A DNA stretch of 64,000 nucleotides from CAZVGZ01 sp964627605 (GTDB lineage: Bacteria; Latescibacterota; MWCZ01; CAZVGZ01), in contig CAZVGZ010000018.1 in the NCBI GenBank assembly GCA_964627605.1, forward strand, positions 3,344 through 67,343, in the 5' to 3' direction. Below, piece by piece: positions 8,490 through 18,224 of the stretch (within the stretch, counting starts at the first letter, position 1; every line of letters begins with the position of its first letter). Made by a program: the position numbers and the translations under genes. The notes beneath the pieces are model-generated. The model searched no databases and had not been told where the DNA came from. It worked only from the letters and a program-made list of their open reading frames with translations.

Positions 8490-9094
8490 CTAGCACAGCT
8501 GATCAAAGCTTACCACCGCTGGAATCTGGTCCGATAGGTTGCTGTCGTCTGGATCGAACAGAATACCGTGTATCCCAGTCTCCATCGCAGCTACGACGTT
8601 GGCAGGCGAGTCATCGACGAATATCACGTCTTCCGGCGATGCACCGATCTGTCTGAGGAGCAGTTCGTATATCTCCTTGTTGGGTTTTCGCAAACCAACA
8701 TCCCCGCTGATCAAGAACCCGTCAAAATAACTCGGCAGACCTAACTTCTCTCTTAGCCATCGCGACCACTCGGAGACGTCGTTTGAGAGGCACCAAACAG
8801 CCTGGTACCGATCTCATGCAGTGTAAATATACCGCTTGAACCCATCCCTTAAGCGGTGGCGCTGCAAGTAATCGGTTTCCACATCAGTGCTAAGTCCCGA
8901 AGCAGTCCAAAAATCTGCGGCGGTCTTCTGCCCCAGGCTGGCATCGACGTAGTGTTCTCGAACCCGTCCAAAATCCTCGCTGCCGCCTTTTCCCGCACGA
9001 ATGGCACCAGCAGTTCCGCGACATCGTCCGTCGCCTGGTAGATCATTCCCATCGCGTCGAGCACAAGGATGGAACAGTGGGATCGGTCATGCAT
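8490..9094 (-). pseudogene. HAD-superfamily hydrolase, disrupted by a frameshift and an in-frame stop
   Basis: Read from ATG 9094, the first part gives a HAD motif I region (ILVLDAMGMIYQATDD) through PFVREK. At an A4G2 run (8986-8992) the homology moves to another frame, which continues GSEDFGRVREHYVDASLGQ, then KTAADFWTASGL and YLQRHRLRDGFKRYIYTA. A TGA at 8816-8814 follows. Beyond it the same frame resumes with AVWCLSNDVSEWSRWL, GFLISGDVGLRKPNKEI and VIFVDDSPANV (motifs II-IV), ending at 8490. So one frameshift and one stop interrupt an otherwise complete gene of about 200 residues. Sequencing error could explain one lesion but less easily both. Confidence 0.75.
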
Positions 9095-9290
9095 GTTGTC
9101 TCTATCAATCACCATTTGGAGTGCCAGACCACCATCGCGATTAATATGTGCCAGCCAATCGCCCCCGGGCAATCGGTCGGCTAGCGGTGTGATCACCCAT
9201 TGACCTTTTTGAACAGTGACATGTCGCTCCAAAAACTCTATATTCAACTGGTCGGAGCGCCGGAAAAACAAGCGCAACAAGGAGGGGTTG

Positions 9291-10739
9291 ATGGTAATTC
9301 CATTACCAGATGTGGTAGATGATCTTCGTCAGATTGTTGGGCCTCGGCACGTCCTGTACGAACCCGCCGATCTGGTTGCGTACGAATGCGACGCTCTGAC
9401 ACACCACAGATACCAGCCTCAAGCGGTCGTTTTTCCTGGAACGACGCAAGAGGTCTCGTCTGTTTTGGCATTGCTTGAGAGTCTCGACCTACCGTTCATC
9501 GCTCGCGGTGCAGGCACTGGGCTCAGCGGCGGTGCGGTTCCGGTGCAAGGCGGAGTTGTAGTAGGTCTGACGCGGCTAAATCGCATCCTGTCTATCGACG
9601 CCGAAAACAGACGAGCGGTCGTGCAGCCTGGAGTCACCAACGCAGGTCTGTCCGAAGCCACAGCATCCTACTGGCTTCACTACGCCCCCGATCCTTCAAG
9701 CCAAAAAGCTTGTACGCTAGGCGGCAACGTCGCTGAGAACGCAGGTGGGCCGCACTGCCTTAAGTACGGCGTTACCACCAACCACGTTCTGGCGCTAGAG
9801 GTTGTGCTGCCCGACGGACAGGTGGTCGAGCTTGGCGGCGGTGCCGCCGATCCGGTTGGCTACGACCTTGTGGGCCTCTTCACCGGCTCAGAGGGCACCT
9901 TCGGCATAGTGACGGCGATTACGGTTCGCTTGACCCCAAATCCCCAGGGAGTGAGAACGCTACTGGCTGATTTTACATCGGTCGATGATGCTTCTCACAC
10001 TATCACCGCCATAATCGCTGCGGGGATTATCCCTTCGGCGTTGGAGATGATGGACGCGCTCACTGTGCAGACAGTCGAGGACTCGGTTTTGGCTGCGGGA
10101 TACCCAAGGGATGCAGCGGCTGTGATCGTGATTGAGCTAGACGGCCTTGAGGTGGGGCTGGATGCACAAGCGGCCCTCGTAAGCGAACTGTGCAGTGAGA
10201 AAGGTGCTAGAAGTGTGGAGCTGGCGCTTGACGACGCCCATCGCCTGAAACTTTGGGCCGGGAGAAAGGGTGCCTTCGGGGCTGTGGGGAGGCTAAACCC
10301 AGACCTGCTCGTTCAGGATGCCGTCGTCCCTCGCACAAAGCTGCCTGAACTGGTACGAAACATTTACAAAGTTTGTGATGAACTTGATGTCCGGGTAAGC
10401 TGCCTGTTCCACGCTGGGGACGGTAACCTGCACCCCAATATCAGCTACGACGGCCGTGACCCTGACGTTTTGGTCCGCGTTTTAGAAGCCAACCGCAGGA
10501 TAATGATGATGAGTGTGGAGGCTGGTGGCACGATCACTGGGGAACATGGCGTAGGGCTGGACAAGAAGGATTATATGGGATTGATTTTCAGCGAAGATGC
10601 CCTGGATGCTATGCGTGACGCCAAACAGGTGTTCGATCCGAAGGGTCGGTGTAACCCCGGCAAACTGATCCCAGACAGGGCATCAGAGCCACTCGAATCG
10701 GCCACCTCGCTTTCGGTTGAAGAAGTCGTTGCTGCCTAG
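9291..10739 (+). CDS. glcD: glycolate/D-lactate-type oxidase, FAD-binding subunit GlcD
   Basis: Flavin subunit of a 2-hydroxyacid dehydrogenase of the glycolate oxidase type. Start ATG 9291 is fixed by a strong AGGAGGGG eight bases upstream. The FAD_binding_4 domain is seen in RGAGTGLSGGAVPVQGG and NVAENAGGPHCLKYGVT, and the C-terminal FAD-oxidase domain in CLFHAGDGNLHPNISYDGRD and GTITGEHGVGLDKK. 482 residues, the usual size. First gene of a glcD-glcE-glcF set; glcE follows after 241 bases. Substrate (glycolate, D-lactate or another hydroxyacid) is not decided by sequence alone. Confidence 0.93.
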   Translation: MVIPLPDVVDDLRQIVGPRHVLYEPADLVAYECDALTHHRYQPQAVVFPGTTQEVSSVLALLESLDLPFIARGAGTGLSGGAVPVQGGVVVGLTRLNRILSIDAENRRAVVQPGVTNAGLSEATASYWLHYAPDPSSQKACTLGGNVAENAGGPHCLKYGVTTNHVLALEVVLPDGQVVELGGGAADPVGYDLVGLFTGSEGTFGIVTAITVRLTPNPQGVRTLLADFTSVDDASHTITAIIAAGIIPSALEMMDALTVQTVEDSVLAAGYPRDAAAVIVIELDGLEVGLDAQAALVSELCSEKGARSVELALDDAHRLKLWAGRKGAFGAVGRLNPDLLVQDAVVPRTKLPELVRNIYKVCDELDVRVSCLFHAGDGNLHPNISYDGRDPDVLVRVLEANRRIMMMSVEAGGTITGEHGVGLDKKDYMGLIFSEDALDAMRDAKQVFDPKGRCNPGKLIPDRASEPLESATSLSVEEVVAA

Positions 10740-10980
10740 ATGACAACATCGTCGTAGGGTTGGCGTTCTCCGAGCGTTGCCAAACTCATCGGTGTTGATT
10801 TTCCAGGGGGTGTGCTCACCAGATGCAGAGATCTGGGCTGGCAAGTTTGGCGATCTGTTAAAATAGTGTTGCAGCCAGCTGCAATTCGCTCACAATGATT
10901 CCCGACACCGATGTGGACCGCCACAAGATGATCTGCGAATATGTTTGATCCACCCGCTTCCCACCAGTTAGACCATCGCA

Positions 10981-12291
10981 ATGCGTGAACTTTTTTCTGA
11001 AATTGTCGGCGTGCCCTACGTACTGGACGGCGACGGCCTGTCCGTTGACGGGATGCACCCAACCGTGGTATTGGAACCGGGATCGGTGGAGGAGGTCGCC
11101 AAGATCATGCAGGTGGCGACTGCGAACCAGTGGGCGATAACCCCTGTGGGGGCAGGAGGATCGTTGGGTGTAGGTAATCCGCCTTCTAGGGTGGACGTGA
11201 TCTTGAGTCTAAAGCGACTTTCGAAAATAATGTCCCACGAACCTGGTGACCTTACCACCGTCGTTGAAGCTGGCTGCACGTTGGGCGACCTGAACAAACA
11301 TCTTAACGACAGTCGGCAATGTCTTCCACTCGATCCTCCAGGGGGCGGTGCTGCAACGATCGGTGGCATTGCGGCGCTAGGTGTGGCGGGCGCTATGCGT
11401 CAAGGCTACGGTGCGCCGAGGGATTGGGTTCTCGGTCTAAAAATAGTTTCAGCAGATGGTCGCATACTCGAAATTGGTGGCCGTGTCGTCAAGAACGTGG
11501 CAGGCTATGATCTTTCCAAGCTGCACGTAGGCGGCCTGGGTACTTTGGGGGTCATTGTCAGTGTCAACCTAAAAGTGTTTCCGAGGCCTGAAACCGAGCT
11601 CACGGTGGCCATCAACGGGCCGGAGCGCGGTGCCCTGTTGGGTTGCGCCGGCGAGTTGGTGAAAAAAGCGCTCAACCCGACATCATTGGAACTCATGTCG
11701 ATTACGGCGCTCAATCGATGTGGCCTGGAGCTGCATGGACGGCAGAGCTACCTGTTGGCCAGGTACGCTGGGACAGAGACCGATGTAAGAAGCCAGGCGA
11801 TTGAGACTGAAAAAATCGCGCTCGCCGCAGATCTGGACGTTGATACCCAAGTCGGACGGGAGTTTGTTGTTAAGTTTTGGCACGCCCGGGCGAAACTGAT
11901 GACATCTCCGGACTTTCCGCTCATACTTCATGCGCGGGTCAAGCCAACCGATCTTGAGAGTGTCATCTCCTGCTTTGTAAACTCTTTGGGGCAGTTCTGC
12001 GATGAGGCCGTTATCGCTGCCTCCGCCGGGATCGGCACAGCGATCTTGACCGCCGAAGGTTGGCGAGTTTCCGCTAACATCGACGCAGTGGTGAAAGGGA
12101 TAGAGTCTGTCAGGCAGGAGTGCGCGAGTTGTGGCGGGTCGCTGGTGGTATGGAGCGCACCGTTTGAGATCAAAGGTCTCATGGATGTCTGGGGAGATAT
12201 AGGCGCAGCGGCGGGCTTGATGAAGCAGCTAAAAAGTAGTTATGATTCTCAAAATCTGCTCAATCCAGGCCGATTTGCTGGGGGGATATAA
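10981..12291 (+). CDS. glcE: glycolate oxidase FAD-binding subunit GlcE
   Basis: Second flavin-domain subunit of the GlcDEF complex. The FAD_binding_4 core is present: WAITPVGAGGSLGVGNPP, LPLDPPGGGAATIGGIAALG, GGRVVKNVAGYDLSKLHVGG and LGTLGVIVSVNLKVFPRP. 436 residues. Its stop codon at 12289-12291 lies one base before the GTG of glcF, so the two are tightly coupled. It is separated from glcD by a 241-base gap in which I see no gene. Confidence 0.92.
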   Translation: MRELFSEIVGVPYVLDGDGLSVDGMHPTVVLEPGSVEEVAKIMQVATANQWAITPVGAGGSLGVGNPPSRVDVILSLKRLSKIMSHEPGDLTTVVEAGCTLGDLNKHLNDSRQCLPLDPPGGGAATIGGIAALGVAGAMRQGYGAPRDWVLGLKIVSADGRILEIGGRVVKNVAGYDLSKLHVGGLGTLGVIVSVNLKVFPRPETELTVAINGPERGALLGCAGELVKKALNPTSLELMSITALNRCGLELHGRQSYLLARYAGTETDVRSQAIETEKIALAADLDVDTQVGREFVVKFWHARAKLMTSPDFPLILHARVKPTDLESVISCFVNSLGQFCDEAVIAASAGIGTAILTAEGWRVSANIDAVVKGIESVRQECASCGGSLVVWSAPFEIKGLMDVWGDIGAAAGLMKQLKSSYDSQNLLNPGRFAGGI

Positions 12292-12292
12292 G

Positions 12293-13606
12293 GTGGCGAC
12301 AGCGCTGATTGAAGCACTTCTGGCTGAAGAGGAAAAGCTGCTTGCCTGCGTCCATTGCGGTCTGTGTCTGCCGACCTGCCCCACCTACTCGGTTTTGGGC
12401 GACGAAAATGACTCCCCAAGAGGGCGCATCTACCTGATGCGCGCTGTCGCTGAAGAGCGGCTAGAGCCCAAGGGTGCCTATGTCACATATATTGACCGGT
12501 GCGTGATCTGTCGCGCCTGCGAAACCGCCTGTCCGTCCGGTGTCCCCTTCGGTAGCCTTATAGAAGCGGCGCGCTCAGACTTAGCACTTCAGCCGCCTCG
12601 TGTGGGCAGACTCCAGCATCTGTTCCACACGGTGGCGCTAAAATACTTACTTCCATCGCGGTTTCTGATGAAACTTGCACTCCTTCCAGCTAGAATACTG
12701 CGTAGGATGACAGAGGGCGACCTCAGCAGAGATGGCGACGGAAGTTTCCTTGACCGTTATCCTCGGCTGAAGTTCATCGCCGCGATGATCCCTGCGCCCA
12801 ACATTGAGACCGGATCGCGGCCCTCGCCTGAAGACGTACCGAGCTCCCCGGAAATGGTCGTTGCCCAGTTTGTCGGTTGTGTCATGCCAGAGGCGTTCTC
12901 AGAGATCAACGATGCCACAATTCGCGTATTGAAAGTGAATGGGTGCGCCGTGGATAGACCATCGTCCCAGGGATGCTGCGGCGCTCTCCACGCACATACC
13001 GGTGACGTTGAGGGCGCAAAGGAGCTTGCGCGCAACAACATTGACGGGTTTGACGACGGCACTGCCGCTCCGATTATAGTCAACGCTGCTGGATGCGGTG
13101 CCACCCTCAAGGAATACGGCGATCTTCTCGCTGACGATCCTGATTACGCGGATCGGGCTGTGGATTTCAGCAAGAGGGTAAAGGACGTTACCGAGTTCCT
13201 GGTCGATCTGGGCCCCGTGATTGGCGGGCCGGTTGATGCCACAGCGACGTACGACGCGCCCTGCCATCTGCACCATGCCCAGCGAGTACAAGACGCACCA
13301 CTCTCCCTTCTGGGCTCCATCCCTGAACTTGATCTACGTCCGCTTAGGCGGTCGGAGGTGTGCTGCGGTGCAGGAGGTACATACAACCTCACGCAGCCCG
13401 AACTTGCGTCTGATATTTTGGGCGAAAAGCTCGAAAATATCCGTGATACAGGTGCTGACGTGGTGGTCACTGGCAACCCGGGCTGCCATATGCAGATATT
13501 GGCTGGCGTGCGACTTGAGGGGCTTGAGCTGGAAGTCAGACATCCTGTCGAACTCCTTGACGCCTCCTACGAAGCCGCTGGGATGTACGGCAGCGAAACT
13601 AGCTGA
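12293..13606 (+). CDS. glcF: glycolate oxidase iron-sulfur subunit GlcF
   Basis: Electron-transfer subunit carrying two [4Fe-4S] clusters and two CCG (heterodisulfide-reductase-like) domains. Clusters: CVHCGLCLPTCP at about residues 19-30 and CVICRACETACP. CCG motifs: QGCCGALHAH and VCCGAGGTYNL. I chose GTG 12293, preceded by GGGGGG and lying right after the glcE stop, over an upstream ATG at 12242 inside glcE. 437 residues. With GlcD and GlcE it should oxidise a hydroxyacid and pass electrons to the membrane quinone pool. Confidence 0.93.
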   Translation: MATALIEALLAEEEKLLACVHCGLCLPTCPTYSVLGDENDSPRGRIYLMRAVAEERLEPKGAYVTYIDRCVICRACETACPSGVPFGSLIEAARSDLALQPPRVGRLQHLFHTVALKYLLPSRFLMKLALLPARILRRMTEGDLSRDGDGSFLDRYPRLKFIAAMIPAPNIETGSRPSPEDVPSSPEMVVAQFVGCVMPEAFSEINDATIRVLKVNGCAVDRPSSQGCCGALHAHTGDVEGAKELARNNIDGFDDGTAAPIIVNAAGCGATLKEYGDLLADDPDYADRAVDFSKRVKDVTEFLVDLGPVIGGPVDATATYDAPCHLHHAQRVQDAPLSLLGSIPELDLRPLRRSEVCCGAGGTYNLTQPELASDILGEKLENIRDTGADVVVTGNPGCHMQILAGVRLEGLELEVRHPVELLDASYEAAGMYGSETS

Positions 13607-13658
13607 CCCTATCAAACTCACCGACTCGATATATCAAAACCACAACAGAGGGCGATAA

Positions 13659-14729
13659 ATGCGCAACGAAAGCCTGTCTTTTCTGAAATCCATCCTGACA
13701 GCCCCTAGCCCGTCTGGCTACGAGCAGCCCGTGCAGCGGCTGTGGCGTGACTACACACGCCCGTTCGCAGATGAGGTATCAACAGACCGGCACGGCAACA
13801 CCATCGGCTCCCTAAACCCAGACGGTGCACCTCGCGTCATGCTCGCAGGCCACTCTGATGAACTGGGCTTTCTTGTCAACTACATCAATGACGACGGCTA
13901 TATCTATTTTGTGCCTGCCGGCGGGTTCGACGTGGCTATCATACCAGGGCGCCGAGTGCTGATCCACTCAGCCGATGGGCCGATCAAAGGGGTGATCGGA
14001 AAAAGGGCTATTCATCTGATGAGCGCTGAAGAGCGAAGTAGCCCCAAACCCAAAATCGAAGACATTTGGATCGATATCGGAGTCAAAAACAAAGAGGAAG
14101 CTCAGTCTCTGGTAACTGTGGGCGACTGCATCACCTACGATGTGGCCTACGAGGATTTGAGAAACGGTCTGGCCACATCCAGAGGGTTTGACGACAAAGC
14201 TGGATCGTTTGTTGTAGCAGAGGCCCTAAGGCTACTGTCCGAGCGGCAATCAGACCTTCAGGCCGCTGTCTTTTCAGTGAGTACCGTTCAGGAGGAAGTG
14301 GGGTTGCGAGGCGCTCATACCAGTGCGTACGGCGTCGATCCCGATGTCGGTGTCGCGGTAGATGTAACGCACGCCACCGATTCGCCTGACATGGACAAAC
14401 GGCGTGTTGGAGATGTGACATTGGGAGGCGGGCCAGCGCTGACCAGAGGTGCTAATATTAGTCCGGTGGTGTACGATGGTCTGGTGGAGACAGCCGAGAA
14501 CGAGGGGATCAGCTACCAGGTGGAAGCGTATCCCCGAGGCACCGGCACCGACGCCAACGCGATCCAGCTCACCCGCAGCGGTGTCGCCACCGGTCTGGTC
14601 AGCCTTCCGCTGCGCTACATGCACACACCTGTTGAGATGATGGCACTGAGCGACATGGAGGCGACTGCGCAGTTGCTGGCCAACTACTGCCTGTCGCTCA
14701 CCCCAGAAACGAAGCTCGACTTGGAATAG
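13659..14729 (+). CDS. M42 family metallo-aminopeptidase
   Basis: Dinuclear zinc or cobalt aminopeptidase of the M42 (FrvX/PepA-like) family, which forms large tetrahedral oligomers and trims peptides in the cytoplasm. Metal-site motifs are visible in order: LAGHSDELGF (His-x-Asp), RGFDDKAGSFV, VSTVQEEVGLRGA (catalytic Glu-Glu) and VDVTHATDSP, with a late His in RYMHTPVEM. 356 residues, normal length. Lies 52 bases after glcF and just before a strong terminator, so it may share the glc transcript. Confidence 0.92.
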   Translation: MRNESLSFLKSILTAPSPSGYEQPVQRLWRDYTRPFADEVSTDRHGNTIGSLNPDGAPRVMLAGHSDELGFLVNYINDDGYIYFVPAGGFDVAIIPGRRVLIHSADGPIKGVIGKRAIHLMSAEERSSPKPKIEDIWIDIGVKNKEEAQSLVTVGDCITYDVAYEDLRNGLATSRGFDDKAGSFVVAEALRLLSERQSDLQAAVFSVSTVQEEVGLRGAHTSAYGVDPDVGVAVDVTHATDSPDMDKRRVGDVTLGGGPALTRGANISPVVYDGLVETAENEGISYQVEAYPRGTGTDANAIQLTRSGVATGLVSLPLRYMHTPVEMMALSDMEATAQLLANYCLSLTPETKLDLE

Positions 14730-14760
14730 GGGCCGTCCTCTGGTCTGTTTACCCACCAAA

Positions 14761-14798
14761 AAAACCGGCAGCGCCGCATCAAGGGCGCTGCCGGTTTT
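14761..14798. terminator. bidirectional rho-independent terminator
   Basis: A perfect 15-bp stem (14761-14775 with 14784-14798) and an 8-base loop, flanked by A-tract on the left and T-tract on the right. It lies between the convergent M42 peptidase and rplI genes and can terminate both. Confidence 0.88.
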
Positions 14799-14816
14799 CT
14801 CTAATATTGTGACCTG

Positions 14817-15407
14817 CTACTCCAAATCGCTCACCTCAGCTTCGTCAGCATCAGGTGCATCGGCACTTTCCTCCGGCTCCGCTGCGACCTCGACTATTTC
14901 GGCCTGCGCTTCGGTATCCGGCTCCGCTGCAGAATCTGAATCAGTAGAAGCCACCGCTAGACCAGATTCTTGAACGACCCACACCTTCAACACAGCATGA
15001 ACGCCGTGCCCCAGGTTCACCTCAACTTCGTGAACGTCTAGAGCGCGGATCGGCGTGTTGATTATGATCTGGCGCCGGTCAATCTGATAGTTCTTGGCCA
15101 CTAGAGCATCGGCGATCTGTCGGTTAGTCACCGAGCCGAAAATCTGGTAGTCCTCGCCCACTGTGACTCCGATGGTGACCGAATCGGTCTCCAGAGTCGC
15201 TTTGAGGGAGTTGGATTCCTGATTTTCTTTGGCCAACATCATTTGTCTAGCTTTGCTTTCCTGCTCCCACGTTTTCATGCCTGCCGGAGACGCCCGGTAG
15301 GCCATCTGCCTGGGGATCAAGAAATTTCGGGCGTAGCCAGCTTTGACTTCAACGACTTCGCCAGCGTCACCCAGATTACTTACGTTGTCTCGTAGTATGA
15401 TTTTCAT
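14817..15407 (-). CDS. rplI: 50S ribosomal protein L9 with long acidic tail
   Basis: Binds 23S rRNA at the L1 stalk base. The N-terminal signature MKIILRDNVSNLGDAGEVVEVK and GYARNFLIPRQMA are clear, followed by the central helix and C-terminal domain ending about residue 150. A further 45 residues are strongly acidic (rich in Glu, Asp, Ala), which ordinary L9 (about 149 residues) lacks. Third gene of rpsF-rpsR-rplI, 13 bases after rpsR. Confidence 0.96.
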   Translation of the reverse strand: MKIILRDNVSNLGDAGEVVEVKAGYARNFLIPRQMAYRASPAGMKTWEQESKARQMMLAKENQESNSLKATLETDSVTIGVTVGEDYQIFGSVTNRQIADALVAKNYQIDRRQIIINTPIRALDVHEVEVNLGHGVHAVLKVWVVQESGLAVASTDSDSAAEPDTEAQAEIVEVAAEPEESADAPDADEAEVSDLE

Positions 15408-15420
15408 GGAAACTCCTGGG

Positions 15421-15651
15421 CTATTTCAGCGCCTCGCTGAGGAACGGCAGAAGTGCGATATGGCGGGACCGTTTGATTGCATGGGTTAGCTGACGCTGGT
15501 GCCGCTCACAAACACCGGACATCCGCCGAGGAATGATCTTGCCTCGATCGGCAATGTACCGCCTGAGTGTCCGCTCATCTTTGTAGTCGATGTATGGAGT
15601 CTTGTCTTCGCAGAACCTGCACGGTTTGTGTCTACTGCTTCGTTCTCGCAT
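15421..15651 (-). CDS. rpsR: 30S ribosomal protein S18
   Basis: 76 residues. Shows CRFCEDKTPYIDYKDERTLR, RGKIIPRRMSGVCERHQRQL and KRSRHIALLPF, typical of S18, including the CxxC plus C..H pattern of zinc-type (C+) versions. Binds 16S rRNA as a pair with S6. Its ATG directly follows the rpsF stop codon, so translation is coupled. Confidence 0.97.
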   Translation of the reverse strand: MRERSSRHKPCRFCEDKTPYIDYKDERTLRRYIADRGKIIPRRMSGVCERHQRQLTHAIKRSRHIALLPFLSEALK

Positions 15652-16047
15652 CTATTCGTCCTCCTCATCGTCGTCCCTGTCGTCGTCGCTTGGGGCGACG
15701 ACACCGTCAGCTTTAGGGGCCAATCCCATCAGTGCTAACCGTTCGGTTTCCGCCAGTGGTCTGGGATGCAACAGAATCGTCATAAAGCGCAATACCGCTT
15801 CGTCGATCCGAGTCTCGCGCTCCAGATCGGCGGGAAGAGGTTCCGGTGCGATATAACGAAGGAAAGTGTAGTCGCCCTGATCGCGTTTATTGATGAGGTA
15901 GGCCAGGCGGCGGGTACCACGCCTGTCAATGGTCATCTCGGTTGCTCCGCCATCAGTCAGGAACTGAGCATAGCGCTCAACACGAGCGTCCCTCATTTCC
16001 TCTTCAAGCTGTGCATCCAAAATGATCGTGGTTTCGTACGTGCGCAT
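15652..16047 (-). CDS. rpsF: 30S ribosomal protein S6 with acidic tail
   Basis: 131 residues. The S6 fold is seen in YETTIILDAQLEEE, WGTRRLAY-like RRGTRRLAYLINK and FLRYIAPEPLPADLERETRI with the C-terminal LRFMTILL. The last 20 residues form a run of Asp and Glu, resembling polyglutamylated or acidic tails of some S6 proteins. First gene of the rpsF-rpsR-rplI operon; GGGAG lies 8 bases upstream of ATG 16047. No ssb gene separates it from rpsR. Confidence 0.96.
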   Translation of the reverse strand: MRTYETTIILDAQLEEEMRDARVERYAQFLTDGGATEMTIDRRGTRRLAYLINKRDQGDYTFLRYIAPEPLPADLERETRIDEAVLRFMTILLHPRPLAETERLALMGLAPKADGVVAPSDDDRDDDEEDE

Positions 16048-16176
16048 AAGCAGCTCCCTTTGGACGTTTAGGCCCCCGCCTTGGAAAAGTCGGGAGCAGA
16101 GAGTGACTCTATTCAGGTCTCGAAATCTCCTGGTGGCCTGCGCCGCGCAGGAATAATCTACGACGAAATCCTAAAT

Positions 16177-18180
16177 TTACGACAGAGGGGTGATCTTGGT
16201 CAATGCCGGTGCCAACACCAGCGAAACGACCGACATCAGCTTGATAAGAATGTTCATTGATGGGCCCGATGTGTCTTTGAACGGGTCGCCGACAGTGTCA
16301 CCAACGACAGCAGCTTTGTGAGCGTCTGATCCTTTGCCGCCTAAGTTGCCAGACTCAATGTACTTTTTGGCGTTGTCCCACGCTCCACCGCCATTGGCCA
16401 TCATCAGCGCCATCAACACGCCAGTAACCGTCGCGCCAGCTAGCATACCGCCGAGAGCTTCAGTTCCCAGCACAACTCCAACGACAACCGGTGTCAAAAC
16501 TGCGGTCAGCCCTGGGGCAACCATCTGTCCAAGAGCGGCTTTGGTGGCGATGTCAACACACCGCTCAGTATCCGGCTCCCCTGTGCCCTCCATGATCCCG
16601 GGTATTTCCCTGAACTGCCGCCTCACCTCTTCCACCATCGCGAATGCCGCTTTGCCCACCGACGTCATGGTCAATGCCGCAACGAAGAACGGCACCGCGC
16701 CTCCGATAAGTAGCCCGATAACAACAACGGGGTCGGTAAGGTTGATGACATCAATGCCGACAGCTTTGATGTAAGCACTAAAAAGTGCCAGCGCGGTGAG
16801 CGCGGCAGATCCGATGGCGAAACCTTTGCCAATCGCAGCTGTAGTGTTCCCAAGCGAGTCGAGGCCGTCGGTAATCTCACGCGTCTCAGGCCCCAGACCA
16901 GCCATTTCGCTGATACCGCCAGCGTTGTCGGCGATAGGACCATACGCGTCCACCGCCATCGTAATCCCCACCGTTGACAGCATTCCCACCGCACTGAGCC
17001 CGATGCCGTAAAGGCCACCCAACTGAAACGCGCCATAGATACCGATACATATCACTATCACCGGCAGGGCGGTGCTCGCCATCCCCACCGCAAGGCCTGT
17101 TATTATGTTTGTCGCAGGTCCGGTCTCTGACGCCTTGGCGATTCTCAAAACCGGCGTGCTTCCGGTGTAGTACTCCGTGATGAGACCGATCACTATCCCA
17201 ACCAGCGATCCGAAGACAATAATCCACCAGATTCGCACGTCGATGCCCAACGCCGATACGATCGCGTAGACACCAGCCATCATCAAAGCAGCAGCAATGA
17301 ACGTTGAATAGCGCAGTGCAGCAGCAGCGCTTAGCGATCTCAACACCACTATCGACGCGATCCCGATCAACGACGCCACCAGACCAGCCATCACCGCCAG
17401 CAGCGGAAGCGACATAAACGCAATCCTGTTGGCAGCAATATCTGGAGCTGCTGTCGTCGCAGCGATGGCGATGGTGGCGATGATAGATCCTACATAGGAC
17501 TCAAATATGTCCGCCCCCATCCCAGCCGTATCGCCAACGTTGTCCCCCACGTTGTCGGCGATAACCGCCGGATTGCGAGGGTCGTCTTCAGGGATGCCAG
17601 CCTCGACTTTGCCCACCAGATCAGCGCCAACATCTGCGGATTTAGTAAAAATGCCGCCGCCAACGCGTGCGAACAGGGCTATAGAGCTCGCGCCCATGGC
17701 AAACCCATTTATCACCGATGGATCGGACTGAGCGTACCAGAGGAAAAACACTCCGACGCCAAGAACACCCAAGCTCGCCACTGAGAGGCCCATGACCGAT
17801 CCGCCCAAAAACGCCACCGACAGCGCCGCTCCAGCGCCCTGCTCGTTCGCTGCGGCTGTGGTGCGGACGTTGGCTCGTGTAGCAGCCTCCATGCCGAACA
17901 GCCCAGCAGTCATCGAACAGACAGCACCAGCCAGGAATGCGATAGCGGTCTCTGCAGGATCGACGAAAAAGTGCAGCAGCACCGCGACGACCACCACGAA
18001 CACAGCTAGTATCGAATATTCACGCCGCAGGAATGTCATCGCCCCTTGATGAATCTTATTGGCGATATCCTGCATTTTCTCTGTGCCTGGCGACTTGCGT
18101 TTTATACTGCCGTAGACCAAAACCGCCAACACCAGCCCGACCCCGCCGAGAAATGGAGCCCAACTCGTCCATGAAAGCAT
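16177..18180 (-). CDS. hppA: membrane-bound ion-pumping pyrophosphatase, K+-dependent type
   Basis: Multi-pass (about 16 helices, 667 residues) enzyme that couples pyrophosphate hydrolysis to H+ or Na+ export. Substrate-site motifs: GGGIFTKSADVGADLVGKVE, EDDPRNPAVIADNVGDNVGD and a C-terminal GDPFKDTSGPS. In the segment GNTTAAIGKGFAIGSAAL the residue after GNTTA is Ala, where K+-independent enzymes have Lys, which points to the K+-dependent subfamily. Whether it pumps Na+, H+ or both cannot be fixed from what I see. Monocistronic by position. Confidence 0.95.
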   Translation of the reverse strand: MLSWTSWAPFLGGVGLVLAVLVYGSIKRKSPGTEKMQDIANKIHQGAMTFLRREYSILAVFVVVVAVLLHFFVDPAETAIAFLAGAVCSMTAGLFGMEAATRANVRTTAAANEQGAGAALSVAFLGGSVMGLSVASLGVLGVGVFFLWYAQSDPSVINGFAMGASSIALFARVGGGIFTKSADVGADLVGKVEAGIPEDDPRNPAVIADNVGDNVGDTAGMGADIFESYVGSIIATIAIAATTAAPDIAANRIAFMSLPLLAVMAGLVASLIGIASIVVLRSLSAAAALRYSTFIAAALMMAGVYAIVSALGIDVRIWWIIVFGSLVGIVIGLITEYYTGSTPVLRIAKASETGPATNIITGLAVGMASTALPVIVICIGIYGAFQLGGLYGIGLSAVGMLSTVGITMAVDAYGPIADNAGGISEMAGLGPETREITDGLDSLGNTTAAIGKGFAIGSAALTALALFSAYIKAVGIDVINLTDPVVVIGLLIGGAVPFFVAALTMTSVGKAAFAMVEEVRRQFREIPGIMEGTGEPDTERCVDIATKAALGQMVAPGLTAVLTPVVVGVVLGTEALGGMLAGATVTGVLMALMMANGGGAWDNAKKYIESGNLGGKGSDAHKAAVVGDTVGDPFKDTSGPSMNILIKLMSVVSLVLAPALTKITPLS

Positions 18181-18224
18181 CGTCTACTCCTTGCAGGTTT
18201 TGCCTTTGGGTTTGAGGCTTGCTG

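Noticed and set aside
9095..9280. N-terminal extension of the HAD frame up to 9280
   Set aside because: The extra residues match nothing HAD-like and overlap the glcD ribosome-binding region; ATG 9094 fits the domain start.
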